Shown here piece after piece: positions 15,827 through 24,794 of a DNA stretch of 64,000 nucleotides (position 1 is the stretch's first letter; every line of letters starts with the position of its first letter). The stretch lies in the NCBI RefSeq assembly GCF_033763495.1, contig NZ_JANRKL010000202.1:6167-70166 (forward strand), written 5' to 3'. The notes under the pieces are model-generated. The model worked only from the letters and a program-made list of their open reading frames with translations. It ran no database searches and had not been told where the DNA came from. The stretch is from Haliscomenobacter sp033763495 (GTDB taxonomy: Bacteria; Bacteroidota; Bacteroidia; Chitinophagales; Saprospiraceae). Made by a program: the position numbers and the translations under genes.

Positions 15827-16387
15827 TTACTTGATGCGGTGAATGAATCCAACTTGCAAAGCCAAATGGGGCAAGGCAAGATTGTTGAATGGCAATTGCC
15901 AGAAGACCTTGGGGCGGAAATAGAGCAGATTGGCACTGGTGGCATCTTTGCTCAGGTTGTAGCCGATGCCCAGGGTAACGGAAGGCATGATGTCCAGATT
16001 GGCGAAAGCCGAAGCACGCCGGATGTTGCCATTTTCATCGCGTTGGAATACTCCATCGCCATTGTAAAAACTCAGCAGCGTGCCCAAGCCTATGTATTGT
16101 TCGGTAAAAAAGCCCGAATTCCGGTACCGACGCAAGCCACCATGTACATCTATAAAGACTCCAGTGTGGTTGCGGGCATGGACGTAGGCCCCCAAGTCGG
16201 CGCGGAAGAGGGTAGATACTTTTTTGGACTGGCTTTTCTCCAACTCCAGGTGAGCAACCAATCCGGGATGGGTGGCCGTTTCACCGAAATAACCCAGCCC
16301 CAGGTTGAGATTTTTTTGAGCCATCAGGCTCGAAGTGCCTAAAAAAAGCAGCACACTTAAAATACTCCAGCAAGATAAATCCTTCAT
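15827..16387 (-). CDS. Exported protein of unknown function, small beta-barrel-like
   Basis: 186 residues from the ATG at 16387, which opens a signal peptide ending LMAQ. The mature part is made of short alternating beta strands (NLNLGLGYFGE, LFRADLGAYVHARN, VTLGIGYNLSKDA, LALQVGFIHRI) typical of an 8- to 10-stranded outer-membrane barrel. I recognise no family. It is divergent from the LytTR regulator, and the shared 190-base gap contains three phased direct repeats, suggesting this gene may be a target of that regulator. Confidence 0.6.
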   Translation of the reverse strand: MKDLSCWSILSVLLFLGTSSLMAQKNLNLGLGYFGETATHPGLVAHLELEKSQSKKVSTLFRADLGAYVHARNHTGVFIDVHGGLRRYRNSGFFTEQYIGLGTLLSFYNGDGVFQRDENGNIRRASAFANLDIMPSVTLGIGYNLSKDATSANLLYFRPKVFWQLPFNNLALPHLALQVGFIHRIK

Positions 16388-16485
16388 GATAATGGTTTGA
16401 AAGGGTGAAAAATGTGGTAAGCATTTGTGGCCTGAATGACTGGAAAATGGGGGGCGAGGTGGCAACAAACCCGGCTGTTTTGCCC

Positions 16486-16533
16486 GAAGTAGAAGGCATT
16501 TGGGCTGAAGTAGATAAAAAGCGGGCCGAAGTA
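16486..16533. promoter_or_regulatory. Three GAAGTA direct repeats at exact 21-bp spacing
   Basis: GAAGTA occurs at 16486, 16507 and 16528, each preceded by a GC-rich pentamer (TGCCC, GGGCT, GGGCC). LytTR-domain regulators such as AgrA and AlgR bind paired 9-bp direct repeats with 12-13 bp between, i.e. a 21-22 bp repeat. The site sits between the LytTR gene and a divergent exported-protein gene, so it is a candidate LytTR operator. Confidence 0.45.
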
Positions 16534-16577
16534 TACACCTGAAATGAAGGCTACTCTTGTAAAAGTTTGTATAAATT

Positions 16578-17450
16578 GTGCTTAAAATTCACAACGTGCA
16601 GACTCGGTCTTACCCCGATATTTGGATGCGCATCATTGGCTCCATTTTTTTGGCTCATTTCATCAAAATGCTGGGGCATACCCAGAGTTTGTGGGAAATT
16701 GTCATGCATGCAGAATACTTCAAGGAAGTGCTGATTGGAGGCCTGATCAATTTTAGTTTGTGGAGCCTCATTCGTTGGGTCAGTATTCGCCTGGATCGCC
16801 ATTACGACTGGTTGGAAGCCTCTCTATTGCGGGCTTTTTTGCAGGCAACCCTGGGGTTTGTAGTACCTATGTTGTTTTCCTTTTTTGTGATGTATCTTTT
16901 TTTTATGCAGGTTGTAGGGGATAATATTTTTAACTCAAGTTGGTTATACGTGGAATACCGGGTTGTACTTTTTTACATAGCCATGATGAATTGTTTTTAC
17001 CTGGCGTATTATTTTTATCAACGCTTCAGGCATGCAGATGCGGCATTGCAATTAATTCAAAACCAGCCCGCTGTGCCCCAAGTGCTTGCGAGCCCCCCTG
17101 CGGCAAGCAATACCCAGGTGATCATTGCGGCCAGGGGCAGCCGCCAGGTGCCGGTGCCAGTTGAAGAAATCGCCTATTGTTTTTTGCAGGATGATATTTA
17201 TTACCTCAAAACCTTCGATGAGCAACAATTGATGAGCAACGAGACCCTGGACGAATTGGCCAACTTGTTGCCAACCAGTCAGTTTTTTCGCATCAATCGA
17301 CAGATATTGGCCAGCGCCAAGGCCTGTGCCTCCTTCCGCAGTATTGCCAATGGCAAATTGGAAGTTATGCTCCAGCCCAATATGCCTGAACCCACTACTG
17401 TCAGTCAAAAAAAAGCAGCTGCTTTCAAAAGTTGGCTGGTTAATCGTTAA
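16578..17450 (+). CDS. Membrane-bound LytTR-family transcriptional regulator
   Basis: Up to 290 residues from a GTG at 16578; a later GTG (16596) or ATG (16626) is possible. Four hydrophobic segments lie between about residues 20 and 145, then a linker rich in Ala, Pro and Gln. The C-terminal LytTR DNA-binding domain (about 180-290) has VPVEEIAYCFLQDDIYYL and the FFRINRQILAS signature. There is no receiver or kinase domain, so it is a one-component membrane regulator. Its last 11 bases overlap the convergent phosphodiester glycosidase gene, with no room for a separate terminator. Confidence 0.85.
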   Translation: MLKIHNVQTRSYPDIWMRIIGSIFLAHFIKMLGHTQSLWEIVMHAEYFKEVLIGGLINFSLWSLIRWVSIRLDRHYDWLEASLLRAFLQATLGFVVPMLFSFFVMYLFFMQVVGDNIFNSSWLYVEYRVVLFYIAMMNCFYLAYYFYQRFRHADAALQLIQNQPAVPQVLASPPAASNTQVIIAARGSRQVPVPVEEIAYCFLQDDIYYLKTFDEQQLMSNETLDELANLLPTSQFFRINRQILASAKACASFRSIANGKLEVMLQPNMPEPTTVSQKKAAAFKSWLVNR

Positions 17451-18321
17451 CCTCAGGCTTACGTCGACTCAGCAACAAAACATTACTCACCTTTCGTTCG
17501 CCGTATTCATCAAACACCTTGTCGTCGCAAGGCATGTTAACAACCCCCGTTTTGGTAGCCCCATCAATCCAAAGGGTAGTGGAACCTCCACCGTCAAGAT
17601 TGATCGCTTCAACACATCCTAACGCTTCCATCAAATGGCTCAGTTCGTACAGACTCATGCCAGCAGCTTCTTTGACCCGTCCATCCACCGTAATCCACAA
17701 AATCTCTCCCCTCCGGGTGATGCCCAAAGCCGTACGCGGGTGTCGCGTGGTATTGAACGAACGGGCTGGTAAGTGGATTTTTTTGCCCTCGTGAATGAGT
17801 AGTGGGCCGGTTACCATCACGTTGTCCTCTGTTAGCAATCGTTTTTCCCAACCCCTGATGCTGTCTCCTTTGACGATTTGCACCTGATTGTTTTTGATCA
17901 CAATGGCACTGCGTTGGTGCTCTGCCAGGAATTGACCTGAGGGCCGGGTGGTATCCAGGGTCATTCCATTGATGCGAATTAAATCAACCGAGCCTCCATT
18001 TTTTACATCGAAAAAAGTGCCATTTAAAGCGGCCAGGGCCTTGGCCTGCTGCCCTTGGATACTGGTGGGAATCAGGGCTTTGCCGCCCGAAGCAAAAGCA
18101 AAATTTAAGGGGCGATGCCCTCTTTTGATGCGCAGGATATTGACGTTTTGATTGGCATGAAACAACTCACCCTTGGCGAAATGATGCTGTTCCCATTTGG
18201 CTTTGGGGGCAATTTTTTGTACATGCCAATCTGTTTTTTTGAGTAAAAGCTGGACGCTGTCTACTTGTGCAAATATGATTTGTGGCAGGGCGATAAAAAG
18301 AATCAGCAAGCGAATCATCAT
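17440..18321 (-). CDS. Exported phosphodiester glycosidase-family protein (NAGPA domain)
   Basis: 293 residues with a signal peptide (MMIRLLILFIALPQIIFAQ). The NAGPA/phosphodiester glycosidase domain (PF09992) is shown by AALNGTFFDV, ALGITRRGEILWITVDGR, and the strongly conserved AINLDGGGSTTLWIDG. Eukaryotic relatives uncover mannose-6-phosphate; bacterial members are thought to act on envelope or exopolysaccharide phosphodiesters in the periplasm. It is divergent from the subtilase gene and overlaps the LytTR gene end by 11 bases. Confidence 0.88.
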   Translation of the reverse strand: MMIRLLILFIALPQIIFAQVDSVQLLLKKTDWHVQKIAPKAKWEQHHFAKGELFHANQNVNILRIKRGHRPLNFAFASGGKALIPTSIQGQQAKALAALNGTFFDVKNGGSVDLIRINGMTLDTTRPSGQFLAEHQRSAIVIKNNQVQIVKGDSIRGWEKRLLTEDNVMVTGPLLIHEGKKIHLPARSFNTTRHPRTALGITRRGEILWITVDGRVKEAAGMSLYELSHLMEALGCVEAINLDGGGSTTLWIDGATKTGVVNMPCDDKVFDEYGERKVSNVLLLSRRKPEVND

Positions 18322-18328
18322 CAGTCAG

Positions 18329-18360
18329 TTGCATGAGTTATAAAATATTTTGTACTTTTC
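18329..18360 (+). promoter_or_regulatory. Possible promoter for the subtilase-coaX operon
   Basis: TTG (18329-18331), a 21-base gap, then TACTTTTC (18353-18360), one mismatch from TAnnTTTG. Its location, 32 bases before the ATG, is right, but the match is imperfect. Confidence 0.35.
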
Positions 18361-18391
18361 ACCTATAAAACATCACCAGAACATATCGGGT

Positions 18392-20305
18392 ATGGACCAA
18401 ATCAGCATTCACAGCGATAAAGGCGAAATTAAACTGCGTAAAAGTAAGGCTTTGGTTGGGTTAAAAATGACTCAATCTCGCGGACTTTTAGAACCAGACT
18501 ACATCAATAAAGAATTGCACCAAAGCCTGGGCGGCTTCAAGGTGGTCGAATTGAGCATGGATGATACCAACATCAACGACAAACTGGATGAGGTACGCGA
18601 AAGGGAGGAGGTTGAAGTTGGAACCCACGTCTATTACCCAGAAAACAGTGATCGGCCTTTGATTGCTACTGGCGAAATTTTCATCACTTACCACGAGGGG
18701 GTCAGCGATGAAGAGCAAATGGTGGCTTTGGATGAATACAATCTGGATTTGGTGGAGCGCCGTGGCCCCAATATGCTGGTTGCCCGCGTAACGGCCAATT
18801 CACCCAACCCGATCAAAACGGCAGCCCTGCTGCAAAAAAGTTGCCTGGTAAAAATTGCAGAACCAGACATTGATACCATCCTTGATCAATATTTTTTGCC
18901 TACCGACAGTTTGATGGGGAGCATGTGGCACTTGCAAAACAACGGCTTTGTACCTGATGCCAATGTACAGTTGCGCCGGGGAATCGACGCCAAAGTGGTG
19001 GCCGCCTGGCGTGCATTGGGCAGCCTTGGCTCTCCTAATGTCAACATTGCCATAGTGGACAATGGGTTTGACCTGACCCACCCCGACCTAAAAAACAAGG
19101 TGATCAAACCCTTTGATTTTTGGAAAAAAGAACCACAAATACTCCAGGGTGATGCGCGCTATACCCACGGCACCCCTTGTGCCAGTGTAGCTTTGGCCGC
19201 CTCGAACGGTGTTGGTATGGTGGGTTCAGCACCCAATGCTCGCTTTATGCCCTTAAGTGGCACTTCTTTTAGTGTGCGTGACACCGAGTCGATTTTCAAT
19301 TACTGTGTCAACAATGGCGCGGATATCATCAGTTGCAGTTGGGGTTCTACCGATCCCAATTACCAGTTGAATGCCGAAAAACAACAAATCATCGCCAATG
19401 CTGCCCGCCGGGGCCGGAATGGACGTGGTTGTGTGATCCTGTATGCGGTAGGCAACGATAGTTTGAACTATGTCAATTTTTATGCGCAACACCCGGATGT
19501 AATCGCCGTTGGTGCTTGTACCAGCCAGGGCATTCATGCGCCCTACTCCAATACCGGGATGGAAGTAACCATTTGTGCGCCCTCCAACGGCGATTGGCCT
19601 ATCATTGCTGCCCGGGCCTGGTGGGACCAGGGCGATCCCCGCGAACAGGGCGAAAGAAGGTACTGGATCGATGGTTTTAGTAGAGGCAATCAGTACAAAC
19701 ATTTTGGAGGCACATCGTCAGCTACGCCGCTGGTCGCCGGGGTTTGTGCCCTGATGTTGACGGCCAATCCGGATTTGACTGCGCGTGAAGTAAAGCAAAT
19801 TTTAATCCAGACCGCTGATAAGATTGGCAACCCTGGTGAATACATCAATGGCCATTCGCGCAAATATGGCTACGGAATGGTCAATGCCGAACGTGCAGTA
19901 GCTGAAGCCCTACGTCGCAGAGGAACATCGACCCCTACCCAGATGCCCAATACCCCTCCATCTCCGCCACAAGTACAGCCGAATACCCAATCACAAACCC
20001 AGCCTGTGGTGAGTTCTGGCGCTGGCTCCAGTGTGTTTGAGGTCAATGTCAACCAAAAGCCTAGCTCAGGTTGGGGTGTACAAATCGGGGTATACAGCAA
20101 TTATGATAATGTGCTCACCCTAGTGGCCAATTTGAAGCAACATTTTGGTCAACCTGTATTTGTGGTTGTCGCCAATCAAAATGGCCGCCAAATTTACAAA
20201 GTAGTGGTAGGTGCGTATGCCAACATTAACGAAGCCAGCATCATGCAGAGTCGTTTGACGCAGGCAGGATATCAGGGCTTTGTGAAAAACCTAGCAGACG
20301 TATAA
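18392..20305 (+). CDS. Subtilisin-like S8 protease with C-terminal SPOR domain
   Basis: 637 residues from the ATG at 18392; no Shine-Dalgarno-supported start lies upstream. A long N-terminal region (about 1-170) is followed by an S8 domain with Asp 223 (NIAIVDNGFDLTHPDL), His 259 (THGTPCASVA) and Ser 442 (GGTSSATPLVAG), so the triad is complete. A Pro/Gln/Thr linker leads to a SPOR domain (about 560-637; GWGVQIGVYSNYDN) that usually binds denuded septal peptidoglycan. No signal peptide is visible, which is odd for a SPOR protein. The coaX ATG starts two bases after the last base of the stop, so translation is probably coupled. Confidence 0.88.
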   Translation: MDQISIHSDKGEIKLRKSKALVGLKMTQSRGLLEPDYINKELHQSLGGFKVVELSMDDTNINDKLDEVREREEVEVGTHVYYPENSDRPLIATGEIFITYHEGVSDEEQMVALDEYNLDLVERRGPNMLVARVTANSPNPIKTAALLQKSCLVKIAEPDIDTILDQYFLPTDSLMGSMWHLQNNGFVPDANVQLRRGIDAKVVAAWRALGSLGSPNVNIAIVDNGFDLTHPDLKNKVIKPFDFWKKEPQILQGDARYTHGTPCASVALAASNGVGMVGSAPNARFMPLSGTSFSVRDTESIFNYCVNNGADIISCSWGSTDPNYQLNAEKQQIIANAARRGRNGRGCVILYAVGNDSLNYVNFYAQHPDVIAVGACTSQGIHAPYSNTGMEVTICAPSNGDWPIIAARAWWDQGDPREQGERRYWIDGFSRGNQYKHFGGTSSATPLVAGVCALMLTANPDLTAREVKQILIQTADKIGNPGEYINGHSRKYGYGMVNAERAVAEALRRRGTSTPTQMPNTPPSPPQVQPNTQSQTQPVVSSGAGSSVFEVNVNQKPSSGWGVQIGVYSNYDNVLTLVANLKQHFGQPVFVVVANQNGRQIYKVVVGAYANINEASIMQSRLTQAGYQGFVKNLADV

Positions 20306-20306
20306 T

Positions 20307-21080
20307 ATGGTTCTTGCAATTGATATTGGCAATAGCAACGTAGTGGTCGCATTACACGATGGCAATTCCTGGTCGCAGGTCTGGCGTATCCCCACCATTA
20401 CTGAGGCAGATGCAGCTTTGTTTTATGAAAAAAGATTGGCTGATCTGTTGATGGAAGCGGGCCTGCTGCTGGGGCCTCGGCCAAGGGTGGTGGTGAGTAG
20501 TGTAGTGCCCCAGTTGACCCAGTCTTTTTTACACATCGCCGAACATCTCTTTGGCCAGCCAGCCCTCAAAGTTGCTCCGCCGATTTACCCGAAGTTGAAA
20601 TTACAAATTGACCGTCCGAATGAAATTGGCACTGACTTATTGGCCAATGCAGTTGCGGCCCATCATTTGTATCAGCAGGATTGTATTGTGGTGGATTTTG
20701 GAACCGCGCTTACTTTTACCACTGTCACGGGGGAGGGCCATATTTTAGGAGTGGCCATTGCTCCGGGGCTAAAAACGGCCATTGCTTCACTGTTTCAAAA
20801 AACGGCCCAATTGCCCGAAGTGCCGCTTACCCTTCCACAAACACCAATTGGGAAAAACACTGAACACGCCATTCAAAGCGGCATTTTGATTGGCTATGTT
20901 GGTTTGGTGCGGCACATGTTGGCTGAAATCCGACGTGAAGTAGGGGAGCAGTACATTGCGGTAGCCACCGGAGGTTTATCTTCTATTCTTACTCCTTTGC
21001 AAGCAGATTTTCAGCATATTGATCCGATGTTGACTTTGGAAGGACTGCGTATCATTGCCGAAACCCAGCGTAGCGAATAA
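20307..21080 (+). CDS. coaX: Type III pantothenate kinase
   Basis: 257 residues. The ASKHA-fold phosphate motif DIGNSNVVVALHDG opens the protein; the second motif VVDFGTALTFTTV and the pantothenate-site region NEIGTDLLANAVAA follow. It phosphorylates pantothenate in the first step of coenzyme A synthesis, in the cytoplasm, and type III enzymes are not feedback inhibited by CoA. The gene is one base after the subtilase stop and three bases before the glycosyltransferase start, placing it inside a four-gene unit. Confidence 0.93.
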   Translation: MVLAIDIGNSNVVVALHDGNSWSQVWRIPTITEADAALFYEKRLADLLMEAGLLLGPRPRVVVSSVVPQLTQSFLHIAEHLFGQPALKVAPPIYPKLKLQIDRPNEIGTDLLANAVAAHHLYQQDCIVVDFGTALTFTTVTGEGHILGVAIAPGLKTAIASLFQKTAQLPEVPLTLPQTPIGKNTEHAIQSGILIGYVGLVRHMLAEIRREVGEQYIAVATGGLSSILTPLQADFQHIDPMLTLEGLRIIAETQRSE

Positions 21081-21083
21081 CGT

Positions 21084-21755
21084 ATGAAAAATCTACAAGT
21101 TTATCCATCTACCACTCCGGAAGTCAGTGTCCTGACGGCCACCTTCAACCGTGAAAAACTGCTGCCAACTTGTATCGAATCGGTTATTGCGCAAACGTAC
21201 AACAGCTGGGAGCACCTCATCATTGATGACGGTAGCAGCGATGAGACCCTGATGGTAGTCCAAAAATACCTGCTCGCCGATAACCGGATTCGCTATAGCC
21301 GACACAGCAATCGAGGGCAATCCCTGAGCCTGAATGTAGCACTCGCAATGGCCGCGGGAGAATATGTGTGTATTCTGGATTCGGATGATTATTACTTGCC
21401 CAATCACATCGAGAGCCGACTTCAATATTTAAAAGCTCATCCCGAAGTAGATTTTTTACACGGGGGAATTGTCGTAATCGGTGATGAATTCGTAGTAGAT
21501 AGAACCAATCCCAGCCGAAGAATAAACCTGAATGATTGCAGTGTAAATGGTAGTTTTTTTGGTAAAACGGTAGCCTTTAGGACGGTTGGTGGGTATCGCA
21601 ATATTGCGTTTGGAAACGATACCGATCTCTTCACCAGAATTGAGGAACAGCGTTTTTTTACGCAAAAATTAACCGAACCTGAGTATAAAACGATGGTGTA
21701 CTGCAGAACGGAGGATAGCATCACCGTACAATTTGAAAAACAATTGAACAATTGA
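21084..21755 (+). CDS. Glycosyltransferase family 2 protein
   Basis: 223 residues of the GT-A fold: VSVLTATFNREKLLPTCIES at the N terminus, LIIDDGSSDET (UDP-sugar binding) and the DxD-type motif ILDSDDYYLP. A histidine-bearing HGGIVVIGDEF stretch and GNDTDLFTRI complete the GT2 pattern. It transfers a sugar from a nucleotide donor to an unknown acceptor. No membrane segments are evident. It lies three bases after coaX and ten before hypF, an unusual place for a glycosyltransferase. Confidence 0.88.
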   Translation: MKNLQVYPSTTPEVSVLTATFNREKLLPTCIESVIAQTYNSWEHLIIDDGSSDETLMVVQKYLLADNRIRYSRHSNRGQSLSLNVALAMAAGEYVCILDSDDYYLPNHIESRLQYLKAHPEVDFLHGGIVVIGDEFVVDRTNPSRRINLNDCSVNGSFFGKTVAFRTVGGYRNIAFGNDTDLFTRIEEQRFFTQKLTEPEYKTMVYCRTEDSITVQFEKQLNN

Positions 21756-21765
21756 TTCCTCTCCT

Positions 21766-24036
21766 ATGCCTGAACAAGCGCTGCACTTGCACATTCAGGG
21801 ACAAGTACAAGGTGTAGGATTCCGTCCCTTTGTTTACCGCCTGGCACTGGAAATGGGGCTCAAAGGTTGGGTCAACAATGGAGTGGATGGGGTGCACATT
21901 GAGTTGAGTGGAGCCTTAGATACCGTTCAGCATTTTGCTCAAAGGGTTGTAGCCGAAGCGCCAGCCTTGGCCCGGATCACCACTGTTCATCAGCAAGTTT
22001 TACCTTTGCAAACCTTTCCCGATTTCAGCATCATCGCCAGCGAAAGACTCAGCACACCTCAGTTATTGTTGACTCCCGATTTTGCTTTGTGTGCTGATTG
22101 TAAGAATGAATTGCATCAAGCTCAAAATTTTCGCTACCAATACGCCTTTATCACCTGCACCAATTGTGGGCCACGTTATTCCATCATCACAGGTTTACCT
22201 TACGACCGCCCACTAACAACCATGTGGGGTTTTCAGATGTGCCCCACTTGTCAGGCTGAGTATGATGATCCCTTGAATCGGCGCTATTATGCACAAACCA
22301 ATTCTTGCCCAACTTGTGGCATCCAGCTAAAGTATGTTGAGGGCAAAAACGAGGCGCTGGAAAACAATGAAGCGGCCCTTCAAGCTACCATTACCGCATT
22401 GGATGCTGGGAAAATAGTTGCAGTGAAAGGCATCGGTGGTTTTTTGTTGTTGGCTGATGCCACCAATGCCAGTACGATCAATTTGTTACGGCAGCGCAAA
22501 CAACGCCCCAGCAAACCTTTTGCCTTGTTGCATCCCAACCTGGAATGCCTGGCATCTGATGTGGTCTTATCTCCGCAAGCAGTGGCAGCCCTACAAAGTT
22601 CAGTAGCACCGATAGTTCTTTTGCCCCTGCAATCACAACCCAAAAGTGGGGTTCAAGTTGCGCTCCTTGCGCCTGGATTGCGCCGCTTAGGGGTGATGTT
22701 GCCTTATGCACCCTTGTTGGAGTTGATCAGTACTGCTTTGGGGCGACCTCTGGTAGCAACCAGTGGCAACCTTAGCCATACCCCTATTGCGTATACCAAT
22801 GAGGAGGCGCTGGAAAGATTAAGCGACATTGCAGATGGGATACTTTTGCACAATCGCGAGATTGTGGTGCCGCAGGACGATAGTGTGTTGGCTTTTACCC
22901 CCATGCAGCAGCAGAAAATTGTAATTCGCCGTTCGCGCGGTTTGGCGCCTACTTTGCTATTACCCCATTTTCAACCCCAAAATGGCCTCCTGGCCATGGG
23001 CGCACTGCTCAAAAGTACCTTTGCTTTTACCCATCAAAACAACCTATACCTTTCGCAATACCTGGGAGATTTGGAGGATTTTGATACGCAGCAAAACTAC
23101 CAACTCACCCTGCAACACTTGCTGAACACCCTGCAAGTGGAACCTACACATATTTTGGTGGACTTACACCCGGCCTATGCCTCCAGTCAATTGGGGCGAG
23201 AAATGGCCGAAGCACGAGGGCTAACTGTCGTACCGATTCAGCACCATTTGGCGCATTTTGGAGCTGTTTTGGCAGAGCATGATTTATTGGATAAAATGGA
23301 ACCTGTGCTCGGAGTCATTTGGGATGGGGTAGGGCTGGGTGAAGATGGCCAAATTTGGGGTGGCGAGTTTTTTGTGTACCAGCAAAAGCAGTTTCAGCGC
23401 AAAAGCCACTTTCAATACTTTCCGTATTTTATGGGGGATAAAATGGCCCGGGAGCCCCGGCTGGCGGCATTTGCTATTTTGGGGCCGGATTCGTTTCTGG
23501 AACCTAAATTCAGCGCTGCGGAATGGTCGAATTATCAGGTTTTGTGGCAGAAAAAGCATGTGGTACAAACCTCCAGCATGGGGCGCATTTTTGACGCGGT
23601 GGCAGCTCTGTTGGGCATTATGGATGTTCAAACCTACGAAGGAGAAGCGGCGCTGCGACTGGAAGAACTGGCCTGGACGTATTGGCAAGGCGATAACCCT
23701 ACGCCGGATAGTTATATTTTTGATACTCAACCCTCTCCTCAATATTTGCTTTTACAAATCAAGGCTGATGTAGAAGCTGGGTTGCCCATAAACCTCATCG
23801 CCTTCAAATTCCATTTTTCGCTGATTGAGCTTATAAAAACAATGGCGGTAGCTGAGCAGGTGCGACGCATTGCCTTTTCGGGAGGGGTATGGCAGAATAA
23901 CCTGTTGGTGGATTTGGCGTTGAGTCAATTGTCAGGGTTTCAGCTTTACTTTCATGAGGAGGTTTCGCCGAATGATGAGGGGGTGGCGTTGGGGCAGGTG
24001 GCTGTTTTTGAGCTACAAGTTAGAGCAGCGAAATAA
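21766..24036 (+). CDS. hypF: Carbamoyltransferase HypF
   Basis: 756 residues, full length. In order: acylphosphatase domain (HIQGQVQGVGFRPFVYRLA, about 5-90), two tandem zinc-finger pairs (CADC...CTNC and CPTC...CPTC, about 105-190), YrdC-like domain (about 200-380) and a Kae1-like domain with HHLAHFGAVLAEH. The enzyme makes carbamoyl-AMP from carbamoyl phosphate and loads it on HypE, which dehydrates it to the cyanide ligand of the [NiFe] site. It ends the subtilase-coaX-GT2 unit; the rest of the maturation genes begin about 760 bases later on the same strand. Confidence 0.97.
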   Translation: MPEQALHLHIQGQVQGVGFRPFVYRLALEMGLKGWVNNGVDGVHIELSGALDTVQHFAQRVVAEAPALARITTVHQQVLPLQTFPDFSIIASERLSTPQLLLTPDFALCADCKNELHQAQNFRYQYAFITCTNCGPRYSIITGLPYDRPLTTMWGFQMCPTCQAEYDDPLNRRYYAQTNSCPTCGIQLKYVEGKNEALENNEAALQATITALDAGKIVAVKGIGGFLLLADATNASTINLLRQRKQRPSKPFALLHPNLECLASDVVLSPQAVAALQSSVAPIVLLPLQSQPKSGVQVALLAPGLRRLGVMLPYAPLLELISTALGRPLVATSGNLSHTPIAYTNEEALERLSDIADGILLHNREIVVPQDDSVLAFTPMQQQKIVIRRSRGLAPTLLLPHFQPQNGLLAMGALLKSTFAFTHQNNLYLSQYLGDLEDFDTQQNYQLTLQHLLNTLQVEPTHILVDLHPAYASSQLGREMAEARGLTVVPIQHHLAHFGAVLAEHDLLDKMEPVLGVIWDGVGLGEDGQIWGGEFFVYQQKQFQRKSHFQYFPYFMGDKMAREPRLAAFAILGPDSFLEPKFSAAEWSNYQVLWQKKHVVQTSSMGRIFDAVAALLGIMDVQTYEGEAALRLEELAWTYWQGDNPTPDSYIFDTQPSPQYLLLQIKADVEAGLPINLIAFKFHFSLIELIKTMAVAEQVRRIAFSGGVWQNNLLVDLALSQLSGFQLYFHEEVSPNDEGVALGQVAVFELQVRAAK

Positions 24037-24171
24037 GCCTGCCAAATTGCAATAACCCACCTTTAACCCCCTCAATTGACTATTTTCCAACCTTTGTATA
24101 GGTACTTCGATGCTAGGGCTGTATTTTGAAGTACAGTTTTTACTGATTGTACCATTCAAAACACCACGACG

Positions 24172-24624
24172 ATGAAATCACTCCCAATCCTGGCCATCTG
24201 CCTGATGCTTTGTAGCGGCTTAAACGCTCAAGCCCAAGCCGAAAACAGCAAGTCTGAATTTGAACAAATCACTGCCACGCTCATGGACTACATCGAAGGC
24301 ACCGCCAACGGTGAGCCCGAACGCCTGCGCAAAGCCTTTCACCCCAACTTCAATCTATACACCATTACTGCCGACACACTCATGACGCGCTCTGGCGAAG
24401 CTTACATCAAAGGTTTTAAACCAGGAGAAAAAGCCAACCGCATTGGGCGTATCATTTCGATCGATTACGAAAAAGATGCTGCTTCAGCCAAAGCTGAAAT
24501 CGTCGTGCCCAATTGGCGGATTTTTACCGATTATTTTTTGCTGATGAAATACCAGGGCTCCTGGAAAATTGTACAAAAAAGTTACACCTGGCGGCCGTAT
24601 CCCAAGCCGGATGAGAAAAAATAG
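24172..24624 (+). CDS. Exported NTF2-like protein (putative lumazine-binding family)
   Basis: 150 residues with a signal peptide ending LNAQA. The mature sequence matches the Lumazine_bd_2 branch of the NTF2 fold (PF12893): a first helix LMDYIEGTANGEPERLRKAF, then HPNFNLYTI, and a C-terminal strand pair ending GSWKIVQKSYTWRPYP. Function in this family is unknown. It separates hypF from hypB; gaps of 135 and 170 bases on either side suggest it may be independently expressed rather than part of the maturation block. Confidence 0.75.
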   Translation: MKSLPILAICLMLCSGLNAQAQAENSKSEFEQITATLMDYIEGTANGEPERLRKAFHPNFNLYTITADTLMTRSGEAYIKGFKPGEKANRIGRIISIDYEKDAASAKAEIVVPNWRIFTDYFLLMKYQGSWKIVQKSYTWRPYPKPDEKK

Positions 24625-24692
24625 AAGGCTACCTAAAACAGCTCCAGTTCTTTCCTTACCCATCTAAAATTTTAGTAAATCCAGTTTTATTT

Positions 24693-24710
24693 TTAGAAAA
24701 TTTTTTCTAA
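24693..24710. promoter_or_regulatory. Short inverted repeat upstream of hypB
   Basis: TTAGAAAA (24693-24700) and TTTTCTAA (24703-24710) are perfect arms around a 2-base spacer, in an AT-rich stretch 85 bases before hypB. A weak -7-like TAGCTTTC follows at 24727-24734. It could be an operator for the maturation operon, but short AT palindromes arise by chance. Confidence 0.3.
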
Positions 24711-24794
24711 TCTCGATTTTTAATAGTAGCTTTCGCAAGAATCCTACCTGATTTTGTATACGGGTAAGCGGTTCCATTCAAAATACATCAGATC

